A stretch of DNA of 64,000 nucleotides, from NCBI RefSeq assembly GCF_000336775.1, contig NZ_AOLJ01000018.1, positions 10,938 through 74,937 on the forward strand, in the 5' to 3' direction. The position numbers and the translations under genes are program-made. Shown in pieces: positions 17,885 through 25,647 of the stretch (the stretch's first letter is position 1; each line of letters starts with the position of its first letter). Below the pieces are notes generated by a model. It searched no databases, was not told the origin of the DNA, and saw only the letters and a program-made list of their open reading frames with translations. Origin of the DNA: Haloferax gibbonsii ATCC 33959. GTDB taxonomy: Archaea; Halobacteriota; Halobacteria; Halobacteriales; Haloferacaceae.

Positions 17885-18138
17885 CCCCCCGCGCGCATCG
17901 CCTTGCGGGCGAACCGCTCGACGAGGTCGTCGAGCGTCTCCTCGTCGCCCTCGAACGCGAGTTGCACCTCGGTGAGTTGGATACTGCTCGTTATCGTGAC
18001 CTCCTCGGTCTCGATGTCGACGGTCCAGTCGGGACCGACCACGCGGCCGTCGCCGTCGGCCTCGCCGCCGAGCCCTTCGAGGTACTGAATCGCGAGTCGG
18101 GGCGAGATACCGCGGAACGCTCGCTGTCGGCGCGCCAC
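17881..18138 (-). CDS. Putative beta-grasp protein ending in Gly-Gly
   Basis: 85 residues from GTG 18138, one base after the samp3 stop. The C-terminus is RKAMRAGG, the diglycine tail used by ubiquitin-like modifiers and sulfur carriers. The body alternates short strands and one helix (VDIETEEVTITSSIQL, then LDDLVERF). I remember the H. volcanii counterpart (HVO_2178) being listed among ubiquitin-fold diglycine proteins without demonstrated conjugates. Role unknown; it could partner or modulate SAMP3. Confidence 0.75.
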   Translation of the reverse strand: MARRQRAFRGISPRLAIQYLEGLGGEADGDGRVVGPDWTVDIETEEVTITSSIQLTEVQLAFEGDEETLDDLVERFARKAMRAGG

Positions 18139-18139
18139 G

Positions 18140-18418
18140 TCAGCCCCCCGCGACCGGTGGGAAGACGCTCACGGCGTCCCCGTCGTCGAGCGTCGTGGCC
18201 ATCCCCTCGAGGTGGACCACCTCGCGCCCGTTTTTCAGCACGTTCACGTGCGGCTTGACCTCGCCGTCTTCGATGAGTCGGCCGGCGAGGCCGTCGTACT
18301 CCGCTTCCAGCGACTCGAGGACGTCCCCGACGGTCGCGTCGTCGTCGACCCGCCAGTAGATGGACTTCTGGCCCACTACCTCCCGAAACGTCGCGAAGAA
18401 GCGTAATTCGAGTTCCAT
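18140..18418 (-). CDS. samp3: Ubiquitin-like small archaeal modifier protein SAMP3
   Basis: 92 residues, beta-grasp MoaD/ThiS-like fold with HVNVLKNG in the middle and C-terminal FPPVAGG. SAMPs are adenylated by the E1-like UbaA, then joined to lysines of targets; SAMP1 and SAMP2 also serve as sulfur carriers. Sequence and context match SAMP3 of H. volcanii (HVO_2177, from memory) rather than SAMP1 or SAMP2. First gene of a three-gene operon. Confidence 0.92.
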   Translation of the reverse strand: MELELRFFATFREVVGQKSIYWRVDDDATVGDVLESLEAEYDGLAGRLIEDGEVKPHVNVLKNGREVVHLEGMATTLDDGDAVSVFPPVAGG

Positions 18419-18692
18419 ACCCCTTGTCGGCGTCCACGAGACAAAAAGGTACGTCGCGGACGGGACCTGAAGGCCGGCCCCCCGTTATCGGGGTCAGTGA
18501 TGCGAATAAACCACAACTATATCGTGTGAAAAGTCTCAACCAATTAAATAGATGAAACGCCGAAACATCTCCCTCGGAGTGACGTTCCAAACGGCTTCAA
18601 TACCACACCAATCGCGTCGGGGCGGCGCGGGCGGCGCGGTCCGTTCGGCAACGGTCGAACCATCCCCAGTCGGTGCCGAACGACCCGGCCGA

Positions 18693-18908
18693 TTACCGTC
18701 CCGCGTCGCGGACTTCGATACGACCGACGGACTCGACGGTGACGACGAAGTCGGCGTAGTTGAATTCGAGCGACGCACCCGTCACGCGCGGCGCACCGGG
18801 CGTGTCGCGGCCGAACAGGGCGTCGAGGGCGTCGGTGTCTACGTGCTCTGTGAGCGGCGGTAGCTCCGTCGGGTCGCGGCGCGTGTGTTGGTTCACGGCC
18901 GCGGTCAC
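18693..18908 (-). CDS. ddfA: HalOD1-domain protein, probable DdfA
   Basis: 71 residues from GTG 18908. The core TRRDPTELPPLTEHVDTDAL plus the beta end (YADFVVTVESVGRIEV) is a HalOD1 output domain. Its position between samp3 and sph3 matches the H. volcanii disk-determining factor DdfA as I recall it (HVO_2176). The coding frame continues upstream of the GTG with protein-like sequence (FEPTRVWYDCERTEPVSEA) but meets no ATG, GTG or TTG before a stop at 19062-19064. The start is therefore uncertain: either GTG 18908 or a non-canonical codon near 18993-19001. Confidence 0.75.
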   Translation of the reverse strand: MTAAVNQHTRRDPTELPPLTEHVDTDALDALFGRDTPGAPRVTGASLEFNYADFVVTVESVGRIEVRDAGR

Positions 18909-19313
18909 CGCCTCAGAGACTGGCTCGGTACGCTCGCAGTCGTACCAAACCCGTGTCGGTTCGAACTCGTCTCGTAGCTGCGTGTCAGATGTGATGATGA
19001 TTTCGTCCCCCCAGTATCGTCCGTCAGATACGTTGGTTTGACGTGTTATATTTCTTGCGTACTAACGGTATGTCCCTTTAATAGTGTTGTTATAGTACAA
19101 TACTCTAGGCAAGAATTGACCGCTAAACAGCAGTGGGAAAGGCGAGTTATCGGAACGTCGAGTCACTTCGAGAGGGGAAAAAGAGGTAGAGAACAGAACA
19201 GACGGGAGCGGAGCGGACGGAATCGGAGCAGACAGAAACGGAGCAGACGGGAACAGAACAGACGGAAACGTGACCACGCGACCGCCGTCCCGACACCGTG
19301 CGGACCGGTCCGG
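18909..19313. other. Intergenic region between ddfA and sph3
   Basis: This 405-bp stretch holds the upstream open extension of the HalOD1 frame (to about 19061), an AT-rich part (19040-19105) with TATA-like elements that could drive ddfA, and a 75-bp array of 15-bp repeats. Weak open frames on both strands here have repeat-derived or Arg-rich composition and are not called genes. Confidence 0.6.
19191..19265. repeat. Five 15-bp tandem repeats
   Basis: Five consecutive units of the type GAACAGAACAGACGG / GAGCGGAGCGGACGG / AAACGGAGCAGACGG run purine-rich on the plus strand. Units diverge at about three to five positions. The array starts 48 bp beyond the sph3 stop on the minus strand, so it would be transcribed as a pyrimidine-rich 3' trailer of sph3, or lie between sph3 and the ddfA promoter. 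Confidence 0.75.
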
Positions 19314-21272
19314 TCAGGCCGCGGGTGCCACGTCGGTTCCCCACGTGACGCGCCGGTACGACTCGTCGAGGGCCTGCGCGTCCTCGGGGAGGAGGGCCGC
19401 GACGAGGAACGTCGGATACTGCTCGAAGTGGTCGACCAGCGCGGCGATGCGCTCGGCGTCGATGGCCTCGACAGAGTCGAGCAGCATGAACGGGACCTCC
19501 TCGTACACCTCGTGGACGAGGTAGCCCGCGAGGGCGAACACGAGGCCGACGACCTCGCGCTCGCTCTCGCTGAGGTGGTCGATGGAGTCCTCGTACACCG
19601 CTCCGGAGTCGGACGCGCGGACGATGTGGAGTTCGAACTGGGTCTTTTCGACCTTGCGGCGACCCTCGCGGACCCGACGTTCGACCTGTTCCAGCCAGAC
19701 GCGCTCGATGTTGTCGTAGCCGAGGAGGTCGAGGACCGTCTCCATCTCCTCGTTGAACGCCTCGACGGCCGCGGTCGTCAGCGACCGAATTCGGGTTCGC
19801 GCATCCTCGAGTTCCTCCGTCACCTGCTCGCGTTCGCGTTCGAGTTCCTCGCGCTCGTCGAACCGGTCGTCGAGCGCGTCGAGGTCGTCGTGGACCGACG
19901 CGAGGTCGTCGCGCGTCCGGTCGAGCGTGAACTCGACCTCGTTGAGCTCCTTGTGGAGTTCGATGAGGTCGCCTTCGGCCTGGCCGCGGAGGTCCGACGC
20001 GTCGGCTTCGAGCGCTTCGACCCGTTCGGCGAGCTCCTCGCGCTGGTCGGTCAGCGAGTCGATCTGTCCGGTCCGGCGGTCGAGTTCGTCTTCGAGGCGC
20101 TGGAGCTTATCCCGGAGCTTCCGGCGGTCGCGCTGGGCCTGTTCCGCCGCCCGCATCGAGCGTTCGAGTTCGTCGAGTTCGCGGCGGAGTTCGGCGCGTT
20201 CCTCGCGCTGTTCGTCTCTGACCTCGCGGAGGCGGTCGGTCGTCCCCCGAATCTGGTCGCGGTCGACCTCGGTGCCGCAGGTCCAGCACGTGATCGTCTC
20301 CGAGGAGACGAGTTGGTCCGTCACCGAGCCGCCGCCGACCGCGCCCAGCGAGTCCTCGACGAGGTCGGCCTTCCCTTCGAGCACGTCCTCCGTGTACTGG
20401 ACGACGGTCTGAAGCTCCGAAATCGTCGAGTTGAGCGACTCGATGCGCGACCGAATCGACTCGATACGCTCGTTCGCCTCGCCGCGGTCGACCTCGTCGG
20501 CCTCGAACGAATCGAGTTCCGACTGGAGTTCGGAGCGCTCCTCGCGGAGCGATTCGACGCTCTCGCGCTCGCTCTGGAGGCGGAAGCGGACCGTTTCGAG
20601 GTCCGACCGCGCCGACTGCAGGTCGGAAAGCACCTCATCCAACGCGGCTTGGTTCTCGCGTTGCGCCTCGACCGTCCGGTCTTCGGCCTCGATTTCGGCT
20701 TCGAGGTCGTCGCGCTCGGCTTCGAGGTTCTCGATTTCGGCTTCGAGGTCGTCGCGCTTCGATTCGAGCGACCGGCGGTCGGCCTCGAGCGAGTCGAGCG
20801 AGTCGAGTTGCGTTTCCACCTGCGTTCGTCGGGTCTGGAGGCGCTCGATTTCGGCCTCGATGGCGTCGGTGTCGACCGGTGCCATGATGACGTCGCGGAG
20901 GTCGCGCTCCGCGACGACGGCCCGGCGCGCCTCGTTCGACCCGAGGAGGAACGCAAAGCGGTCCGCGGTTGTCGTATCCCGGAGGTACGGCGTGCCGTCG
21001 GTCGTGACACCGCCGTTCTCGCGGGAGAAGACGCGGGTGTAGGTCCGGCCGTCGAGTTCGAGTTCGACCGACCCCTCGTCGGCGTCACCCTTGAGACTGG
21101 CCGCGTCGCTCCCGAACGCGCCCATAAGCGCGCGCAGGAATGACGTTCGGTTCGTCGCGTTGCGCCCGGTCAGAACGGTGACGCCGGGTTCGAGCCCGAC
21201 GGTTCGTTCGTCGATACCACCGATGTTTCGTATACGGACAGTCGCCGTCTGAAGTGCCTCTGAATCGTTCAT
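19314..21272 (-). CDS. sph3: Archaea-specific SMC-related ATPase Sph3
   Basis: 652 residues, RecF/SMC-like. The N-terminal head has the family-specific loop G36-RNATNRTS in place of a canonical GxxxxGKS, then long coiled coils (about 145-300 and 355-500) around a hook with CWTC. The C-terminal head has LSESEREVVGL (signature) and MLLDSVEAID (Walker B, with Ser where Glu is usual). Likely a DNA- or membrane-associated structural ATPase. Placed 34 bp downstream of rdfA, consistent with the Sph3-RdfA cell-shape module reported in H. volcanii. Confidence 0.9.
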   Translation of the reverse strand: MNDSEALQTATVRIRNIGGIDERTVGLEPGVTVLTGRNATNRTSFLRALMGAFGSDAASLKGDADEGSVELELDGRTYTRVFSRENGGVTTDGTPYLRDTTTADRFAFLLGSNEARRAVVAERDLRDVIMAPVDTDAIEAEIERLQTRRTQVETQLDSLDSLEADRRSLESKRDDLEAEIENLEAERDDLEAEIEAEDRTVEAQRENQAALDEVLSDLQSARSDLETVRFRLQSERESVESLREERSELQSELDSFEADEVDRGEANERIESIRSRIESLNSTISELQTVVQYTEDVLEGKADLVEDSLGAVGGGSVTDQLVSSETITCWTCGTEVDRDQIRGTTDRLREVRDEQREERAELRRELDELERSMRAAEQAQRDRRKLRDKLQRLEDELDRRTGQIDSLTDQREELAERVEALEADASDLRGQAEGDLIELHKELNEVEFTLDRTRDDLASVHDDLDALDDRFDEREELEREREQVTEELEDARTRIRSLTTAAVEAFNEEMETVLDLLGYDNIERVWLEQVERRVREGRRKVEKTQFELHIVRASDSGAVYEDSIDHLSESEREVVGLVFALAGYLVHEVYEEVPFMLLDSVEAIDAERIAALVDHFEQYPTFLVAALLPEDAQALDESYRRVTWGTDVAPAA

Positions 21273-21306
21273 GTTTCGGATGTGGTGTGTTGGTGAGCCC
21301 GAACCG

Positions 21307-21951
21307 CTACTCGTTTCTCTCCTGTTCGCAGTCGCAGTGCCCGGAGTTGAGGAGCGTCGTCGGGGTCATTCGAGTGTCACAGTCTGTGCAGGTGACGCGG
21401 ATGTCTACTTCGACCTCGTAGGTGCCGATGAAGACCGCTTCGGCCTTCACTAAACGGTCGATAACATCGATAGTCACCGTCCGAAGTCGGGACCGGAGCT
21501 TCCGAATCGTCGCGAGTCCCGACTCGGTCGCGCTCTGCCCGTCTTCGTCGTCTTCACGTTCGACGTTTCGGTGTCGCTTAAGGTAGTTATACACCGACTG
21601 GTAGGAGATAATGTCCGACTCCAACTGGTCGATGTCGACGCCGCGCTCGCGGAGCGTGTTCCGCGCGTCGGTGCGGCTCCCCGCGGTCACGTCGTCGCTG
21701 GTCAGAAGTCGGTAGAAGTTCTCCGCCTCCCCGTCGAGGACGTGCGCGCCGGCCTGGTCCAGCGCGGCCCGGATGAGTCGCTTGTTCACGTCGCCTTCGA
21801 GTTCACGGAGGCTCCGTCGCTCGCGACCCTCGCCGAGCCACGCGTCGACGAGGTCGTCACCGAGGCCATCGAGACCGTATCGGTCCGCGATACGCTCTAT
21901 CTTCGGACCTCGGCCGCCGCGGCGGGAAACCGTACTTCCAGAATCTGGCAT
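21307..21951 (-). CDS. rdfA: Rod-determining factor RdfA
   Basis: 214 residues, soluble. The N-terminus KIERIADRYGLDGLGDDL with WLGEGRERRSLRELEGDVNKRLI is typical of the RdfA family. A helical middle is followed by an EAVFIGTYEVEVDI strand pair and a C-terminal zinc-ribbon-like CTDC...CDCE. In H. volcanii RdfA is required for rod-shaped cells. First gene of a two-gene unit with sph3. Homologous copies are often found next to other SMC-related genes, so this is a recurring pair. Confidence 0.88.
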   Translation of the reverse strand: MPDSGSTVSRRGGRGPKIERIADRYGLDGLGDDLVDAWLGEGRERRSLRELEGDVNKRLIRAALDQAGAHVLDGEAENFYRLLTSDDVTAGSRTDARNTLRERGVDIDQLESDIISYQSVYNYLKRHRNVEREDDEDGQSATESGLATIRKLRSRLRTVTIDVIDRLVKAEAVFIGTYEVEVDIRVTCTDCDTRMTPTTLLNSGHCDCEQERNE

Positions 21952-22060
21952 TGTGACCTCGCTACCCGGACCTTAGCGTGCAGTACCCTAAACATTACTT
22001 ATGAATTATCAGAGGTGATAAAACTAGAACACAAACGAGTTACACGATAGACGCGGGATT
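21952..22060 (-). promoter_or_regulatory. AT-rich promoter region of rdfA-sph3
   Basis: On the minus strand an AT-rich block (about 21985-22035) contains TTTAGG and TCATAAGT, TATA-like elements about 35-55 bp before the ATG. GAGGTCA just before the start is a partial SD, so the transcript is probably leadered. Confidence 0.45.
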
Positions 22061-22137
22061 TCTCACAGGATTCGGGCGATAACTGAGAGATATCGACGAA
22101 TCATACTGCGTCGCCCGACGGCGGTCGTGGCCCGACG

Positions 22138-23145
22138 TCACGCCTCGCGAACTGTCACCCAGAGGTGGACCTCGCGGTAGGCGTTGTCCACGGTCGGCGA
22201 CGCCGGCGGCGCGCCCTCGTAGAGGAGGTACGTCAGCCGTAGGCGCTCGCCCGTCATCGTCGGGCGAACCTCGTGTGGCTCGTGCCACGTCTCGTTGTGT
22301 TCGAGCCGGGGCGTGAACGTCCGGAGCCGCTCCGATTCCAGTACGGTCGTCGAGTTGTTCGACACCTCGACGCGCTGGAGCACCGCGACGACAGTGTAGT
22401 TCACCGTCCGGTGTTCCTGGTTGCCGACGCCGAGGACGAGCGACGCCGGCTCGCCGCGGACGAGTTCTTCCGGGTAGTTGTCGGCGGTGAGTTCGTCGTT
22501 TCCGTCTTCGGTCAGGAGGTACAGTTCGGTGAACGACTCACCGTCTTTCGGCACCGCCACCGCGTAGCCCACGCTGGCGGTCGCGAGGACCACGCTCACC
22601 ACGAGGACGACGTTCAGCATCGCGTCGGTCCCCGACGCCGGGTTGAATAGCTCGTCGCGCGCGGCGGCGAACCAGCGCTTGTACGGGACCACCAGCCGTT
22701 CTTCTTCGGGAAGCGCCGACCGCCGGACCGCCGCGAACGTCGTCGCGACGAGCGTGAAGCCGCTCACGGCGACGAGGATGGGCACGAGGCGAATTCCCCA
22801 CGGGGTGAAGTTGAGGACGAGCCCGAGCAGGGGAACGACCGCGATACTCGTCCCGAACGAGAGCGCGACCCGCTCGATACCGTCGATACCGCCCATTCTG
22901 TCGTGGTCCTCGGGGGCGTCTATCGGCGGGCCGCGCTCGGGGAACAGCGCCGCGATGAGGGCGTAGCCGGGGATGAAAAGCACGAACGGCAGGCCGACGA
23001 CGACTCGCAGCGGTGTTCCCTCAAGCCCGGGCGTGAGCGTCGCGACGAGCGTGAGCGCGACCCCCGCGACGACGACCGCGAGGTCGGCGGGGAGGGTGCG
23101 GAGGGGCTCGGGGAGGAACAACCGCCAGTCTTGGCGCTGCGACAT
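22138..23145 (-). CDS. DUF1616 membrane protein (copy 1)
   Basis: 335 residues. Five membrane helices in the first 195 residues (including VVVGLPFVLFIPGYALIAAL and VALSFGTSIAVVPLLGLVLN) precede an extracytoplasmic domain (about 200-335) with KDGESFTELYLLTED, N-glycosylation sequons and RLTYLLYEGAPP. The DUF1616 family is widespread in archaea and its role is unknown; the exposed domain looks suited to binding surface proteins or glycans. It shares its layout and many short blocks with 34331-35356. It lies downstream of the DUF4129 gene. Confidence 0.9.
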   Translation of the reverse strand: MSQRQDWRLFLPEPLRTLPADLAVVVAGVALTLVATLTPGLEGTPLRVVVGLPFVLFIPGYALIAALFPERGPPIDAPEDHDRMGGIDGIERVALSFGTSIAVVPLLGLVLNFTPWGIRLVPILVAVSGFTLVATTFAAVRRSALPEEERLVVPYKRWFAAARDELFNPASGTDAMLNVVLVVSVVLATASVGYAVAVPKDGESFTELYLLTEDGNDELTADNYPEELVRGEPASLVLGVGNQEHRTVNYTVVAVLQRVEVSNNSTTVLESERLRTFTPRLEHNETWHEPHEVRPTMTGERLRLTYLLYEGAPPASPTVDNAYREVHLWVTVREA

Positions 23146-23208
23146 CTACCCGAAGTGGGAAACACGAGCACAAAAATCATTTGTCAGCCGTCGGGGGCCG
23201 CGGCCGCA

Positions 23209-25431
23209 CTACTCGACCGGGCCGACCGGCTCCGACGCGTCCGCAGCGTCGCCCGAATCGGACGACTCGGGCAGGCCGGTCTCGTCCGGGGCGACGACAG
23301 AGCGGGCCGTCTCGACCAGCTCGGCGGCGTCCGCGTCGCTCACCGAGAGTCCGCTGTAGGCCGCGCGCTCGTAGCCCGCGGTGAGCGATTCGAGCGCCTC
23401 CGCGGGCGCGACGCCGGCGTCGACACACCGGTCGCAGAACTCCCAGTGGGTCGCGGCGTCGTCGATGCCGGCGGCGGCCCCGAGCGCCCGGCGGACGCCC
23501 GCGTAAGCCACGACGACCGCGTCGTTGGGTCGGCCCTCGTCGAGCGCGTCGGCCGCCGAATCCAGCGCCGAAGCCTCGGTCGCCGCCGGCTCCGGCTCGG
23601 CCGGTTCGTCGCTCTCTGTCGCGGCCGACTCGGCGACCGTCGCCGCCGCGGCGTCGTCGGCGTCGTTCCGGCGAAGGAGCACGGCGGCGACGAGGCCGAC
23701 GACCGCGGTCCCGGCGACGACCCACGCGAGGTCGAGCGGGTCGAACGGGAGCCCGCCGGACGCGCCGTTTCCGGCCCCGTCCCCGTCGGGGGCGTTCGAG
23801 AGGCGAATGCTCGCCGTCGCGTCGGACGGTTCGAGGTTCGTCCCCTCGCCGTCGAAGGCGACCGAGACGGTCGCGTTCTCGACGCTCGCATCGCTCGGGA
23901 GGTCGACCGCGGCCCGGTACGCGCCCGACGCGCCGGTCGTCGCCGCGGCGACCTCGCGCCCGTCGACGCTGACCGCGACCGACTGGCCGCTCACGGCCTC
24001 GCCCTCGTCGGTTTCGAGTCGGCCGTCGACGACGACCGACTCGTTCGCGGTCTCGCGGGCGGTCACGCCGAGCGCCGTTCCCTCGGTTTCGAGCGGGACC
24101 GCGACCGTCGCCGGGACGAACGTGACCGCCCTGCTGTCGCCGTCGGGCGCGACGCGAATCGACGCCGTTCCCGTCGCGGTCGCGGGGACGGTCGCCGAGA
24201 CGGCCGACGCGCCGCTCGCGTTCGTCGCCGGCGCGGTCGCCGACGACCCGGCGAAGCTCGCCGAGACCGGGTAGTTCGACACCGGCGTCCCGTTCACCCG
24301 GACCGTCGCGCGAACCGAGACGGCGTCGGCGTAGCCGTAGGCCGACGCGGACGGCTCGGACAGCCTCGCGGTCGCGTTCACCCGCGAGACGGCGACGGGA
24401 ACGACCCGCTCTGTCGCCTGATACATCGACGCGTCGTCCGGGAGGTAGCGGACCGTCAGCGACTCGGTGCTGACCGGAATCCGCGTCGGCCGGTAGGTCA
24501 GTTCGAACGAGCCGTCGGGGTCGACCGCCGACTGGACCGTCTGCCCGCCGACCGCGAAGCGGGCGCTCCCCGTCTCGACCGGCGTGCCGTTGTCGGTGAC
24601 GAGCGACCCGGAGAGCACGAGCGGGTCGGTAAAGGAGATGTTCCGGTCGTAGTCGCCGACGGCGAGGCGAGTGGCGACGAACTCGCGGGAGACGATTTCG
24701 TCGCGCTGTTCGGAGATGTTCGCCTGCACCGCCGCGAGTTGGGCGCTGCTCTCGGCTAAGTCGCCGTCGGTCCGGTTCGAGATGACGTCGAACGCCGTCA
24801 ACAGCCGGTCGGACTGCGCCTCGCCGTTCTCGGCGAGGCGCGTCAGGTTGCGGGCGAGCTCGCGGGCTCGTTCGTCGTTTCCGGCCCGCCTCGCCGCCTC
24901 GTACTCGCGGCGCGTCTCGCGGAACTCGCTGACGGTGTCGACGTACCCCCGCTGGGTCTCGCTGACGGTCCGGTACTCCTCGCCCGCGCCGTCGCCGCCG
25001 ACCTCGCCCTCGACGTCGACGTACTTGCCGAGCGAGTCGTCGTAGTCGTCGCCGAGCGCCGCCTTCGCGGCGGCGTACTCGCCCTGACTGAGCCGCAGGG
25101 TGCTCGCGCCGATGTCGCCGTTGAGTTCGCCCGAGAGGTACGACAGCAATCGGTCGAGTTCGTTCTCGTCGTCGACCTCGTCGGGGTTCTCGTGGATGAC
25201 GCCGGTGCTGTTGTTCGTCGCGTTCGCGGTCTGCTGCAGCGGACCCGGGGCCGGCCCGAGCGCCGAGACTCGGTCGGCTCCCCCGAGAGACCCCGGCGCG
25301 TCCGCGCTCGGGGCGGACGCGTCGGCGACCGCTCCCGCAGAGACCGCCGCTACCGGCGCTGTCGCGACGAGACAGCCGACGACCAACATCGTCCAGAGCA
25401 ACCGCACCGGGCGGCCCGATTCACCACGCAC
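23209..25431 (-). CDS. Secreted Ig-repeat protein with C-terminal DUF4129
   Basis: 740 residues from GTG 25431. The signal peptide (about 12-35) is followed by a helical region (about 75-245, RETRREYEAARRAGNDERA), several Ig-like beta modules (about 250-560: VLSGSLVTDNGTPV, VSVDGREVAAATTGASG), one membrane helix near 570-590 (DLAWVVAGTAVVGLVAAVLL) and a cytoplasmic DUF4129-like tail (about 635-710). DUF4129 proteins recur with MoxR and DUF58, both nearby, so this is probably the transmembrane component of that system. Followed by the DUF1616 gene on the same strand. Confidence 0.85.
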   Translation of the reverse strand: MRGESGRPVRLLWTMLVVGCLVATAPVAAVSAGAVADASAPSADAPGSLGGADRVSALGPAPGPLQQTANATNNSTGVIHENPDEVDDENELDRLLSYLSGELNGDIGASTLRLSQGEYAAAKAALGDDYDDSLGKYVDVEGEVGGDGAGEEYRTVSETQRGYVDTVSEFRETRREYEAARRAGNDERARELARNLTRLAENGEAQSDRLLTAFDVISNRTDGDLAESSAQLAAVQANISEQRDEIVSREFVATRLAVGDYDRNISFTDPLVLSGSLVTDNGTPVETGSARFAVGGQTVQSAVDPDGSFELTYRPTRIPVSTESLTVRYLPDDASMYQATERVVPVAVSRVNATARLSEPSASAYGYADAVSVRATVRVNGTPVSNYPVSASFAGSSATAPATNASGASAVSATVPATATGTASIRVAPDGDSRAVTFVPATVAVPLETEGTALGVTARETANESVVVDGRLETDEGEAVSGQSVAVSVDGREVAAATTGASGAYRAAVDLPSDASVENATVSVAFDGEGTNLEPSDATASIRLSNAPDGDGAGNGASGGLPFDPLDLAWVVAGTAVVGLVAAVLLRRNDADDAAAATVAESAATESDEPAEPEPAATEASALDSAADALDEGRPNDAVVVAYAGVRRALGAAAGIDDAATHWEFCDRCVDAGVAPAEALESLTAGYERAAYSGLSVSDADAAELVETARSVVAPDETGLPESSDSGDAADASEPVGPVE

Positions 25432-25647
25432 TATCCGTAGCCAGACGGGGGGACATAATGGGTTTTGGCATTCGGCTGACTCCCGGCGGGAGCAGGAGCC
25501 CCGGGAGTCGCAGACTGCGCCGTGTTAACGGAGGGTTTAACGCCTGACCGACGCACCGAGCACGCCGCGGGTCGCCGGGGTCCGCGCGGCCGACCGTCGC
25601 GCGCGCCAACACAACATTCAACTTGGGCGGCACGAATCGAACCCACG

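Noticed and set aside
19062-19277. 71-codon minus-strand frame over the 15-bp repeats
   Set aside because: Its translation is a Pro/Ser/Leu repeat produced by the DNA repeat itself, with no start signal or downstream domain.
19038-21143. 701-codon plus-strand frame opposite sph3
   Set aside because: The minus strand has P-loop, zinc-hook and coiled-coil features; the plus translation is low-complexity and passes through the 15-bp repeats.
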